The notes under the pieces: generated by a model
Seen by the model: the letters and a program-made list of their open reading frames with translations, nothing else
The model's database searches: none
Told to the model about the DNA's origin: nothing
Shown: positions 10,304 to 20,600 of the stretch, one piece after another
Layout of the letters: each line of letters starts with the position of its first letter
How positions within the stretch are numbered: position 1 is the stretch's first letter
Position numbers and translations under genes: made by a program
Source: Podochytrium sp. JEL0797
Lineage: Eukaryota > Chytridiomycota > Chytridiomycetes > Chytridiales > Chytriomycetaceae
Direction: 5' to 3'
NCBI GenBank assembly: GCA_027596195.1
Contig: JADGJG010000344.1
Location: 1 to 23,322 of the forward strand
Length of the DNA stretch: 23,322 bases

Positions 10304-10357
10304 AGTCGAACATGAAGGAAAGTAGGAAAAAAATTTCAGAAAAATCTGATCACAACA

Positions 10358-11837
10358 ATGGTCTCGCTTCCTGAAGTTCGGCTCAATCACAAGCGATGCG
10401 CCATTGTCATCATCTGCATGATTCCTTTGTGCCTTCTATCGTTGTTCTGGCTGTTGATCACATCAGACGGACCCGCAATCCACCAGGAGACTTCCACCCT
10501 AGAGCACTTTATTTCCACAATGCATCCAATTCCCCAATCGCATGTCATCGAGGGATCCCGGGGTGTTGTCTTTACTGGTCCCGGATCATCGGTTGATATG
10601 ACGATAATGGCAGTTTCGTTGTTGCGCAACGTGGGGTGTTTTTTACCCGTCGAGTTTGGTAAGGTTTATTTGTTATTTGGCATCAGTGAGTAGTGATTAA
10701 CAGACTGATGCAGCGTATCTGAGAAACGAAGTGACTGAAGATCAATTAACTAAGTTGCGGTGAGTCTTCCTTTGATTTGATCATCAAAAAATTAAACTTC
10801 CGCAGGAATTACAATGTCACTCCGCGCGATTTTTTGACGACCGAAATTGAATCCTATGACTGGGGCAAAGAACAACTCCGCCTCGGGGCTCCCAAAGTCG
10901 ACGCAATTTTGTCCTCGCCTTTCGAACAGCTCATCTTCCTCGACCCCGATGTCATGGCGTTACGCGACCCAAGCTTCCTCTTTGAAACCAAGACGTTCCA
11001 GAACGTTGGTGCGCTCTTCTGGCCCGACTTTGCTCCCACCCCCAGCAACAGCAAAATCTGGGACCTCACACAGCTGCAGTTCAAGAACGAGTTTGAATTC
11101 GAATCTGGCCAAATCGTTCTCGACAAGTCGCGACCGTCCATTATTCGAGGCCTCACAGTCGCTCAGTACTTTTGCCAGCATGCCGCAGTCTACTTTGACT
11201 ACATCTGGGGCGACAAGGACGCGTTCCGATGGGGCTTCAAGTTGGCCGGTGCGGATTACCACCTCAACCAGAATCAAGTCGTTTCGGTTGGCGTCATTGT
11301 GAGCTCTTCGCATCCGCGCGGAAACGTTCCGTTGGTGGTGGAATCAACGAACATGCCGGGGACTGGCGAAATCGATCCCATAAATTTCCATTTGGAGACC
11401 AACAAGGGAGACATTTCGTTCTGGTCCGGGAACTATTGCGGGCAGAACATGCTGCAGATGGATTTTGACGATTTCTCTGCGGGTGCCAACTTTGAACCGA
11501 CGCCGCTGTTTTTGCACGCGAATGGAATCAAGCGCTTTTACCACGACGACGTGCCTCCGTTCCAAGTGGCCGAGATGTATGTGATACCAAAGGGCAAGAC
11601 ATTGACGGATTTGGAGGTTGGGGGGTACAAGTGGATTGGTCGGCTGAAGGATCAAGGACATTGTGGACGGTTATCGAAAGCTACCGGATTAGAAATCGCA
11701 TATATAGGTAGGGTTTTTTTTGATTTCGAACGAATCCTCTGAATCTAACGCGCTGGACAGATTTTGATAAAGCATACCCGGGTATCAACGAGCGGTACAT
11801 GGCGGCGCGGCGGGCGGCAATGGGGTCTTCCTTGTAA
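10358..11837 (+). CDS. GT71 alpha-mannosyltransferase, copy B
   Basis: Paralogue of copy A, beginning 54 nt after its stop. Four exons: 10358-10658, 10714-10759, 10806-11707, 11761-11837; 441 aa. Signal anchor at about 15-35 (CAIVIICMIPLCLLSLFWLL), unlike that of copy A in sequence. The catalytic part matches copy A closely: SRGVVFTGPGSSVDMTIM, DPD at 162-164 in IFLDPDVMALRDPSFLF, FWPDF, FEFESGQIVLDKSR, and SFWSGNYCGQNMLQMDF. The intron that splits the Ala-Phe-Arg-Trp codons in copy A is absent here; the exon runs straight through that site near 11221. The first and last shared introns sit at identical codon positions and phases. Stop TAA at 11835-11837 overlaps AATAAA (11836-11841), as in copy A. 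Both enzymes look intact, so both may be active, perhaps with divided substrate preference (inference). Confidence 0.9.
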
Positions 11838-12086
11838 TAAAATACATGCATTTTTAAGGTGCCCTTGTTATTCACTGATTTGCGGCCGCCGTCGAGCCAA
11901 AAGATTCCGCTCCTTCTTCAATGCGAAGCTACGTCATATGAGTGTAGAGACGAGTGTTCCGAAAACTCTGACAATCGGAAAGGGAAACGCAGGGAACGTG
12001 AGAAGTTGAAGTGATCCAGAACAAGACATGATTTCGATATTGCATTCGTCGTTTATTGGGATTGTTGATGAATAGCGCTGAACGCT
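11838..12086. other. Convergent 3' intergenic region
   Basis: 249 nt between the stop of copy B (+) and the stop of mL49 (-). No gene, repeat or structured RNA was recognised. Confidence 0.6.
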
Positions 12087-12583
12087 TCAGAAACCACGAG
12101 CAGTCAAGAAATCACGAACGGCGTGCAAGTGGTCGCCTTTTAGGTGGATATTTCCATTTCGCGGATTCACGCTTCCTTCGGTGTTCAGAGCCTCCGTCAA
12201 CTCGCTCATCAGTTTCTGTGTGATGGAGAAATTCAGTATGATCGATCGAGTGCGGCGACGTTTGGGAGGGCAAAAAATGCGAGGTGGGCGAGTCAGCTGT
12301 TGTCGAAGCTGAAAGCAGTCCCAATCGCACCTCGAACCCTATCCACTCCCAAGTATAGCCCACAAGCGCAGTGGCAGTGAGCCGAACGAACCTGGCGGTC
12401 TCCAGACACTCTCCTGATGACGGTGGCCTTCACCATGTTGTGGCTCCGTCTGTAGTCTCTGTAGATTGGCAGCCAACCGCTTTCTGGTTGGCGCTGGACA
12501 AGGTATGACACGGGAGATGGAGTAGAGACGGTGGCAAAGGAGCGGCGGCTGGCTTGCGCGAGGAGGGAGAGGCCGCAGATCAT
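12087..12583 (-). CDS. IMG2: Mitochondrial large-subunit ribosomal protein mL49 (Img2 family)
   Basis: Component of the mitochondrial 54S ribosomal subunit. Two exons, 12583-12392 and 12215-12087, separated by a 176-nt intron; 106 aa. The first exon encodes a basic, Ser/Arg-containing presequence (about 1-22, including ASRRSFATVS), suited to mitochondrial import, then SYLVQRQPESGWLPIYRDYR and HNMVKATVIRRVSGDRQ, the typical mL49 core. The second exon completes it with KLMSELTEALNTE and the family's C-terminal pattern, IHLKGDHLHAVRDFLTARGF. Exon 2 has no hit of its own; it was found by continuing the mL49 pattern and checking phase (CAG|GTTCGT to CACAG|AAACTG, both phase 0). Size is small but within the family range. 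Divergent from the peroxidase gene. The symbol is by family likeness. Confidence 0.85.
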
Positions 12584-12981
12584 TTTGGTCTTTTGCTTTT
12601 TTCTGGTTCCCTGCGATCTCGCTGCCCAAACCTTGAAAAAAAATATGTATCGCTTGTCTTTAAAAAGGGAAGAACTAGCTTTGAATTTGAATAAATAGTT
12701 TTTTAGTATGATAAGAAAGGGGGGAGTGGAGTAGAAATGTGGTGTTGAATAAAAAAATACGTATGAAAAGAAGAATAAAGAATGAATTCGCTGAGGTGCC
12801 TCGGTTAACTGCCCAAATACATTCTATAATAATTTAAAACCCTGGAGGTAGCCAAGAAGCGGGCGTTTCATATTACGATGACACGGAAAAACTATTAAAA
12901 AACCATTACCTATTCCTTAGCAGAAATAACGCTGCATTAATATAAAGGGAAAGGGAGGATATCTCTCTAAAAAATCTCCAA
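12584..12981. other. Divergent promoter region, mL49 / peroxidase
   Basis: 398 nt, AT-rich, between divergent start codons. It contains many A/T runs and a purine-rich block around 12710-12790. Apart from the TATA-like site listed separately, no regulatory motif was recognised and no coding frame looks real. Confidence 0.5.
12941..12946 (+). promoter_or_regulatory. TATA box of the peroxidase gene
   Basis: TATAAA lies 41 nt upstream of the ATG at 12982, preceded by ATTAA. If used, transcription would start only about 10 nt before the start codon, giving a very short leader. A strong TATA box is common in inducible secreted-enzyme genes, but this remains a sequence-only call. Confidence 0.45.
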
Positions 12982-14477
12982 ATGAAACTCAACTTTCTCC
13001 TTTTCGCCGTTGCAGCCGTCGTCAAAGGCTTGTCGATTCCAAGACAGCAGCCACTCATTTCGCAGGCGGAAATCGCAGGCCAAGTCGAGACAATGTTCCG
13101 CTCCCTTTCCATTTGCCACCAACAATGCGTCTCGAATCAGCTCGTCCTCCATATGGGAATGTCTCACTTGACTGCAGGTGTCTTGACTTTCAATGACCTC
13201 CTTTTTGCTTGCACCGAGTTTTCCATTCTGCAATTCGCGCTGGAAAGCTGCGGCACCCAGATGTGTGAGCTGGATGGAAACCTCAACGTGAATCCTTGGG
13301 TGAGCAACAAAACACTTCAAATTTGGGAATACTAAGTAACTTTAATCAATAGCAACAAGCTTGTGCCGTTGTTGTTGCAGCAGACATTCGCGATATCGAC
13401 ATCCAAGTGCAGCAGCCCAACCCTGCGTTATTTGATGAATGGGATCCCTACTACACGAACACTCTCACAGACTTTGACTGGATCAATATTCGTGAGGCCA
13501 TCAAGTCTATCGTCCAGATCAAGCAGTACGGGCCCGTATTCCTGCGTCTTTCTTGGCACGACGCTCAAACTGGGAACATCAATTTCGGAACCGGCGGGCC
13601 TCACGCGACAATGATGGTGCAGAATCCGGAGGATACAGGCAACAAGGGACTCCAAAGAGCGATTGATGCTTTGGAACCGATATATTCGCAATATGAGGGG
13701 AGGATTTCGAGAGCAGACTTGTGGTCATTTTCTGGCGCAGTTGCGGTGCGCGTTATGGGTGGTCCGATTGCTCGTTGGAGACCTGGACGGAATGATCTCG
13801 GTAACATTTACGATGCCGGTCTCTCTGAGGCCAACAGGCTTCTTGATCCGTTGGACAGCTGGGAAGCTATTCGACAAAAGTTCGCTAGCATGGGACTAAA
13901 TCCGACGGATGCCGCAGCCCTTGTCTTTGGTGGACACGGTGTTGGAAGGTGTCACCGACAGTATTCCGGTTATCACGGGCCTTGGTGAGAGTTAAATATA
14001 TATTTTCCATACTCAATGAACGGAGACTGACTCTTGTTCAATTGCAGGACTGGCCAGGAACACACCTTCAGTCATTTCTACGCGACTCTTCTCGACCCGA
14101 ACTCTCCGAGTGTGAACGAGCCTCTTCCTGCCATCAGCCCGGATGCCTTCCAAACCGATTCGACCAATCCAGTAAACGGTGGTTTCAAGCTTGTCCTTCC
14201 GAGTGACACTGCAATTATTACGGCCATCTTAGACTTGGCTCATTCACCGGCAGCCGGGGCACCCGGCCCAGGCGCCGACAAAGTCTTTCTCAGATTCGGA
14301 TCCAACTCAGACAAGAGTCGTGCATCCCGCGACTTGTTCTTTGCATATTTCGCGGATGCCTATTCGCGTCTGTTGGAGGTGACATTGGATCCGGAGTTCT
14401 TGGGCGATTTCGTCTCTCCGGACCCTGCGGACCCATTCGGATTGTTCCCCGCGGGAGAATCTCCCTTCATCCATTGA
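12982..14477 (+). CDS. Secreted class I-like haem peroxidase (CcP/APX superfamily)
   Basis: Haem peroxidase that reduces hydrogen peroxide with a one-electron donor. Three exons: 12982-13299, 13353-13984, 14048-14477; 459 aa. Residues 1-18 (MKLNFLLFAVAAVVKGLS) look like a signal peptide. Residues 19-110 form an extra module with six cysteines (45, 49, 77, 90, 95, 110). The catalytic domain follows: distal Arg171, Trp174 and His175 in FLRLSWHDAQTGN, TGGPHATM, DLWSFSGAVAV and GPIARWRPGR, proximal His301 in FGGHGVGRCH, Trp317 sixteen residues later in SGYHGPW (the radical Trp191 of yeast cytochrome c peroxidase), and Asp412 in RDLFF (matching the proximal Asp235). All key class I residues are thus present. 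Fungal extracellular hybrid-type peroxidases are the likeliest relatives; the organelle-targeted CcP is less likely given the signal peptide. The donor substrate cannot be told. Confidence 0.92.
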
Positions 14478-16220
14478 TGTTTCTCACTCTTCACTCTTTA
14501 TTTACGTTTATTCAATTAAGTACTATAGCATTCTTTCTTTCTTCTTTCCACCGGTTATAATTTAGTACGAAGAAGAGAGGAAAGGTGAAATTGAATTTCC
14601 CAAACCCTGGTTGATCCTCCCTTCAACTGTGTGATCAACTGCAGGCCGCACCTTCAAAACTGAAATGTCGCTGGTCGAATCGTCCACACCATGACAAAAA
14701 AACAAAGAGACCAACAATTTCTAGGCTTTAAAAGATTGGCTTGCGTTGGGGTTTTACACTGGCAATCATCACCTGCCAGATGTCCCTGGGAGCTTACACG
14801 ACGGGTTGTTCAAGCCGAATTTCTTAGCCGCTTAGCATTTTTGCGGACAAAAAAATGTGCGAGACATTGAGGTCGAGCCCACCCTGCTTCAAAGAATGAG
14901 GGCCGAACACACATTATCACAAGTGCGTGTTGGGTACATTCTTAGCATGAAAATCGCCCAAGTCTCCATCTTTGATGTTCTGGGCTGTTGCCTTGCTTTC
15001 ATAAATGAGCGGCCAAATCGCCCTCATGTACAAAATTTTCGATTGCTAGTAAATGAGGAGGAGGAGGTAAAATTATTTCACTTTGCTTAATGGCTAAGCG
15101 CGGGTGTCGCCTAAATTACTCTCAAAACGAATGGCAGGTCATGGTGGCAAGACCAGCACCCGAGATATTCTTTGAGATGCAAGGAAATGACGAGTGGATT
15201 CGACAGCCGGCTTGTGTAAAGGCCAAAGACTTTGCTCTTCAAGGGAATGAACACCCACCTGCCGTTTTGTGCACCCTTCATTTTGGCTGGGCGAAGTGAA
15301 TGCAACAAAATAAAAAGAGAAAGGGAGGCGGCTCCGAAATTCCATTTTCTTTAAGAATACACATATCGTGAGGTCTCTATTCTCTTCCCTTGATGCCATA
15401 TGTTTTCATCCCCCCACCCCCACCCCCCCTCTATTCGTACCCCAGGAACAACTTGCATTCACCCGTTTTGCATGCGTTTGTTCGATCGACTCGCAATTAA
15501 TGTCCGAGAATCGCCGCCACTTCACTCGCGCTGCGCCCTCTAGAATCTCCGCCTCTTCATACGGGGAACGAGAAAGAGTTTTGATTGTCGACAATGACGG
15601 AGCGGGTAGGTTTGCCGGACCCTCCGGCGCCTGCACGAAAGCCCTTGAAATGACAGAGAAAACAAAGCAGCTCTAATTCACCAATCAAAATTATATCAAT
15701 ACACAAAGAAATGGAAGTTCTGAAAGGCCGTCACCTCCCGTTTGACCAACCCTGATCTTCCCACTTCCGATGTTTTTTTAAATGAGCGTTGAGCTGCGGC
15801 GGAAACCATTGCCCTTGATTTTCTCTCTGTTAAAACTTATGCGTGCATCAAGGACGACGCTGGAAACTCGGAGGCTGGAAACACTCCAGTGGAGGAGCTG
15901 ATATTTGAAGATAAAAATGTAAGTTAAATATTATGTGGCCATTTCTGTCTTCATTTACAGATATATCTATATCAGAGATTGAGATGAAAACAATCTCGCC
16001 GGGAGGAGAGTTGCTGGGAGAGCCGGGAGGAGATTTATTGGGAGAGGTATTTTTTAAGGAAATAGCGGACAGAGAGTCGTGGGTGTTTGATGAAAACACA
16101 CCCGAAAGGGCTTAGGATGTGTGAACGACGTGCGGTTTTAATAGATGTGCGCCTGTAGCACGGGAGTAAGCTGAATGGCAGGACCCGGGATCAATGCAGA
16201 AAGAAGCAAAAACAGAAGTA
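14478..16220. other. Gene-poor stretch after the peroxidase gene
   Basis: 1.7 kb with no convincing gene. It begins with the peroxidase 3' UTR (T/C-rich, to about 14570). A perfect 6-bp stem with a 9-nt loop sits at 14759-14779. Between about 14826 and 15103 weakly similar inverted ends (CTTAGC/GCTAAG) enclose 280 nt, too weak to call an element. At 15405-15432 there is a C-rich tract. At 15840-16115 an acidic open stretch with an intron-like GTAAGT...TTTACAG (15919-15960) is seen, but the two halves do not join in phase. All could be decayed sequence. Confidence 0.5.
16208..16212 (-). terminator. RNA polymerase III terminator of tRNA-Val
   Basis: Five T in a row on the minus strand, beginning 9 nt after the last base of the tRNA; the standard Pol III stop signal. 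Confidence 0.75.
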
Positions 16221-16293
16221 TGGTTTCTACGAGGATCGAACTCGTGACCTCTCCCGTGTGAAGGGAACGTGATAACCGCTACACTAAGAAACC
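16221..16293 (-). tRNA. tRNA-Val (anticodon CAC)
   Basis: 73-nt intronless tRNA read on the minus strand. The 7-bp acceptor stem pairs GGTTTCT with AGAAACC and has discriminator A at 16221. The D arm carries TAGTGTAGCGGTTATCA (A box). The anticodon stem pairs TTCCC with GGGAG around the loop TTCACAC, giving anticodon CAC for Val GTG codons. The T arm is ACGAG-TTCGATC-CTCGT (B box). All stems pair with at most a G-T wobble. CCA is not encoded, as expected in eukaryotes. It is the only RNA gene found in the window and sits alone inside the gene-poor region. Confidence 0.96.
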
Positions 16294-17606
16294 GATATCG
16301 GTTAAATCGATTACGAAGTCAGAATGTCGATGAGCAATATTGTCTTCAATTCCTCTCTCTTCACATTCCACTAATTCGGGTAGTGGTGACCTGAGGGTCG
16401 CCCGCAACAGACAGAGTATCATGATAGTTGAGGTATACTGGAGGGAAATGGGAAAAGGGATTGGAGAATTAAGGTAAATTACCCGGATACTCGAGAAAAA
16501 GGAGTAGATTGAGCGAAGTTTAGTCGCTTACCCCTTTGAAATTAACAACCTAGTGGTGATTAAAAAAAACTCTTCTCCCGCCCCCTCACGCATGAAACTA
16601 TTCGTCGGTTTTCCTCCAGTCTATTATTAGGCGAAGGTGATGAAAATATTGTTCGCTTCTCTCCGTTCTCCTCCCTCATTCATTACTGAAAGGTTGAAGA
16701 AGAGGGGATACGTCTTCCCAATTTGGTTTTCCTGTTATATATATTATTCCGCTAATGGTGATCGAAATATTGTGCGCTTCTCTCCATCTTCCTCATGCAT
16801 GAAACCATCCGTCGGGTTTCCTCCTTTCTACATTATTAGAGTAAAGGAAAAAAACTTGAACGCTTCTCTCTGGCTTCTCTCCATCCTCCTCACGGCATTA
16901 TGAATTCGCTTTGAATACATAGCGATGGAAAATCGAACTTGAAAGACTTGCTCCATGTGACCTGCTGCCAAAACTGGAGGATTGAAGGAATTTTCCCATC
17001 AAACCCTTCCGTCGGCTATTCCTCTTTACATTATTCCGCTAATGGTGATGAAAATATTGTACGCTTCTCTCCATTCTCCTCCCGCATTCATTACTGAAAG
17101 AAGGAAGAAGAGGGAAATTTCATCCCTCTTTCCTTTGAAGTTGCCAGGGGACGGGGCACTTTTATATATTTTTTCTCCCCTTCTTTCCCTTCAGATAGCC
17201 ATTTATGCAGAAATATTGTGCGGTCATCTCGATAAAGTTTACTGAAGCTGCATCAATGAAAAGTTTCTTGAGCGGATTCGCAGGGTCAATTTCGGCCGCC
17301 TCGCATACCATCTCCAACCACCCCCCCGGTCCCTCTCCATACCGACCCCTTCGTGAACTCCGTGCCTGGGTATCTCCGAATCTCCTTGACAAGTTTTGAT
17401 ACTAATCAATTAGTCAATTGATGGGAATGGTGAGGGGAAGAATGGTGATGGAGAAGGAGAGGGGAACAGCCACGTTTTTAATGTGTATCAATTTGTCGAG
17501 TCATGTGGCTAATGATTAATAGATTGATGAATGAACAAATTCATGAAAAAAGGCGCCAATATAAGAACAATAAAAAAAATTTTCGTCAACAAAAAACAAG
17601 CAACAA
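16294..17606. other. Gene-poor stretch between tRNA-Val and tricalbin
   Basis: 1.3 kb with no convincing coding region. The first 300 nt show nothing recognisable. From 16591 to 17114 lies a cluster of diverged direct repeats, listed separately. From 17115 to 17606 the sequence is mixed, with a pyrimidine-rich patch, and then becomes A/T-rich before the tricalbin ATG; it should hold that gene's promoter, although no TATA box stands out. Confidence 0.55.
16591..17114. repeat. Cluster of diverged direct repeats (about 110 nt unit)
   Basis: Four decayed copies of a unit whose core reads GGTGATGAAAATATTGT followed by CGCTTCTCTCC and CTCCTC. Copy 1 spans 16591-16706, partial copy 2 16741-16793, copy 3 16796-16904 (most diverged) and copy 4 16997-17114. 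Copies 1 and 4 also share upstream TTCCGTCGG/TTCGTCGG...TTCCTC and downstream CATTCATTACTGAAAG...GAAGAAGAGGG. The cores start at 16636, 16757 and 17044, so spacing is uneven. No open frame, terminal inverted repeat or target-site duplication was recognised. Confidence 0.8.
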
Positions 17607-20600
17607 ATGGACTTGGCATCGGTTGCTCGAGCAGCCAAAGCGAAGCAGGACAGTGAGAACGTGGCACCGCCCCGTGTGACGTCACTCGAAGCAGGCAGTG
17701 TTCCCGTGGATGCGACCAAGCTTAGTCCGTTCAAGAATGCGGCGCTATCTGTTTCTGGGGATGGTGAGTCACGGTGTCTGTATCTACTAGAAACACTAAC
17801 AAGCGACTGCCTGGGACTGCAACAGCCAAACTCAAACACGTCGCGGCACTCGCTGTGCTTGCCTCGCGAGCGCAGCAGCAGCAGCAGCAGCAGCTGCCTC
17901 AAGAAAGCGACGCCTCTGCAAAGCGCGAAAACAGCGGCGCCAGAAGTCTGCACCGACTTCAACAAGCGACGACGACCATCATCGCGTCGAATGCCCTGCG
18001 CCTCGCCACGCCGCCGCCGACTGCGCCTGCCGCCGCAAAGGCCCTACTCAGAGTCACGGGCCTCGCCGTCAAAGAAGACAAGATCCCCGCTGCGCTGCAC
18101 GCGCCCCTCCTCGCCCTCGCCGCCCAGGCCGACGCCCTCGCTGCCCTTCTCGTCCAGGCAAAGGAGTCCATCGACCCAATCATCCCCTGGGCACAGATCG
18201 TAAACTCGCTGTACATCACAGCAGGCGTCTTTTGTGCCTGGTTCGTCGGTTATTGGAACCTGGGCATTGGCTGGGTCTTTGTCGTCATGTTCTTTGTCAA
18301 CGGCGCATACAGGCGCAACATGCAGCGCATCAAGAGCAAAATCTCTACAGAGACATCGCGCTTGCTGGGCTTGAAGAGGGTAAGCCCCTTTCACCCCTTT
18401 CACCCCTTTTCCTGCCATCTACGCGTTGAGAACATGACCCTGCGCGAATGCGAATCCAACTGTAGCAAACCCATTACAAAAAACGCGTATCAATTAGTCC
18501 GCCATTACAGAAGTGTTGAACCTCGATTTCTCATCTTTCTTTCACCAGCTCGAATCCGACTCGGAAACCCTAGAATGGTTCAACCTCTTCCTGTCAAAAT
18601 TCTGGATCGAATACGAACCCTCCCTCTCCACCTCGCTCAAAAACACCATCGACCCGATCCTGCACTCGTCGAAACCCGCGTTTTTGGACGACTTGGCCCT
18701 CACCGTGTTCTCGCTCGGATCCGTGGCCCCACGAATCGAAACTATCAAAACCATTGTGCAAGGATCCGACGCGGACTCCCTCATCATGGAATGGGACCTC
18801 AAATTCGTGCCCGTCGACGAATCCGGCATCTCAGCGCGCGAAAAGGAGCTCGGCAACGTGCGACACTCGTACATCGAAGTCGTGGCCAAACTGGGCAAAG
18901 GACCCGTTGCGATTCCGATCCCTGTGGTTGTGTCTGAGATTGAATTCCGCGGCACGTTGCGTCTCGAGCTCAAGTTTGTGACCAAGTTTCCGCACATTTC
19001 GACTGTGGATTACATGTTTACGCATACTCCTGGCATTGATTTCACGTTGAGGCCGTTGAAGGCGCTCGACATGATGGATGTGAGTATTTAAACCACTCGC
19101 CCATTCCACCCCTAATACATGCCCACTCATAAATGTATCACTCGACTCAACAGCTCCCGGGCCTCAAAAGCTCTCTCGACAACATCCTCGGATTCGCCCT
19201 CGCCGGTTTCGTGGCCCCGCACCGCAACACCATTGACGTGGACTCGATCGTGAACGGCACCGGCGCCGAAGTACCCCTCGGAGTCCTCAAAATCACAATC
19301 CACGAAGCCAAAGGCCTGCACAACTTTGAACTCGCGGGCATCTCGGACCCGTACGTGTCGATCCGGATTGGCGGGCAAGTCGTGGCGCGGACCAAGACGA
19401 TTGGGAACGCGTTGAATCCGTATTGGGGACAGACTCTGCTCGTTCCCGTGTTGAGGAGTAGTTTGTTTTTTACTGGGGAAGGGAGTGTGGCTGATTTGTT
19501 GGAGATGGAGGTGTTTGATGAGAATGAGGCGAGTTCGGATCGGTCGATGGGGTTGGTGGCGCCTTTGAGGTTGTCGCGGTGGGTTAAGTTGTTGGAGGAG
19601 GATTTGTCGCCCGAGGGGAAGGTCGTTGAGGTTGTGGAGGAGGACGTGGAGGAGGTCAAGACTGCCGCGGACGGAAAGGCGGATGACAAACTCCCTCCTG
19701 CTGTCGACAAGGACGGCAAACCAATTCCAGTTCCCGAGAAGGTCGAGGAAGAACCGAAACCACCGCTCTCCTGCGGAGACGATTTGACGGCGGACGAACG
19801 CGAGAGCCTTATCACCGAGTGGGGCCCTCCCACAGGAGACGCCGGAAGCGACGTCTGGCACGGAGTGTATCCGAGAGACGCCATTGTCACACGCGAGATT
19901 CGCAAGCGACTCGGAGAGATTCGACTCGAAATGTCGTATTTGCCCGTCACCACCATGGATGGTCTCAAGGCTATTCTGGAGGCCAAGAAACCCACAGGAG
20001 CTGCTGCTGCCACGCAGCCCAATCCCGGTGCCCCCGCCACCCCGGCAGCCGTTGCTCGCCCCGCATCCACGATCCACTCCTCCCCCGTTTCCACCGCGGC
20101 CGACATGAAACACATCCCACCTTCCCGCACATCCACCTCCGCGTCCCTTTCCATGTCCCCGACCGCCACCCCTTCCACCATCGCACCCCCCACGAGCCCC
20201 CTCTCGTCCCCCACCATGCCTTTACCAGAAACCCACGCCCCCGACACGAGCAACTCGGGCGTCCTCACAGCCACGATCCATGCGGGCAAAGAGCTCCCCG
20301 GTTCGCGCGTCTCGACGCTTAAATGCGAGGTGGTGTTGAGCAAAGTGGAGTTTGCGCCGACGGGTAATTGGGCGGTTGGCTCGACTCCTGCTGTGAAGAA
20401 GACGAATAATCCGACGTGGGATTGCCCTGTGAGGTTTTATGTGGCGGATTCGGAGACGGCGTGTTTGAGGTTTATGGTGAAGGATGGGTCGAGGGTTGTG
20501 GGTGAGGTGAGTATGAAGGTGTGCGATGCGATCAAAAGATTGGTGAGTGAGGGTATCTTTTGGTTTTGTGGAGTATACGCGAGGCCCGTTTGTTGATTTT

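Larger units (their letters stand above)
8657..11837 (+). repeat. Tandem gene duplication of the GT71 locus
   Basis: Two head-to-tail gene copies separated by 54 nt. Blocks of near-identical DNA (for example 9182-9236 versus 10840-10894, about 9950-10020 versus 11500-11570, and the region around the last donor and acceptor, 10126-10214 versus 11660-11760) alternate with stretches that match only at protein level. Confidence 0.9.

Noticed and set aside
12112..12363. Open frame through the mL49 intron
   Set aside because: It covers the intron and reads the second exon in the wrong frame; the spliced product matches mL49 instead.
14606..14618. CCTGGTTGATCCT resembles the 5' end of 18S rRNA
   Set aside because: Only 13 nt match and the following sequence departs at once; no rRNA continues downstream.
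14826..15103. Possible miniature transposon with inverted ends (CCGCTTAGC / GCTAAGCGCGG)
   Set aside because: Match is only about 9-10 bp with indels, with no target-site duplication and no second copy in the window.
14857..15299. Two successive short plus-strand open frames
   Set aside because: No motif, no splice-compatible junction between them and no codon bias; treated as chance.
15368..15676. 102-codon plus-strand open frame
   Set aside because: Begins without ATG, has low-complexity composition and no recognisable motif; not better than chance in this GC-balanced stretch.
16380..16410. Imperfect palindrome GGTGACC-TGA-GGGTCGCC
   Set aside because: One mismatch in a short stem and no context for a binding site; likely chance.
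19127..20343. Long minus-strand open frames (up to 398 codons) opposite tricalbin exon 4
   Set aside because: Antisense shadows produced by the codon composition of the long C2-containing exon; no motif in the antisense translations.
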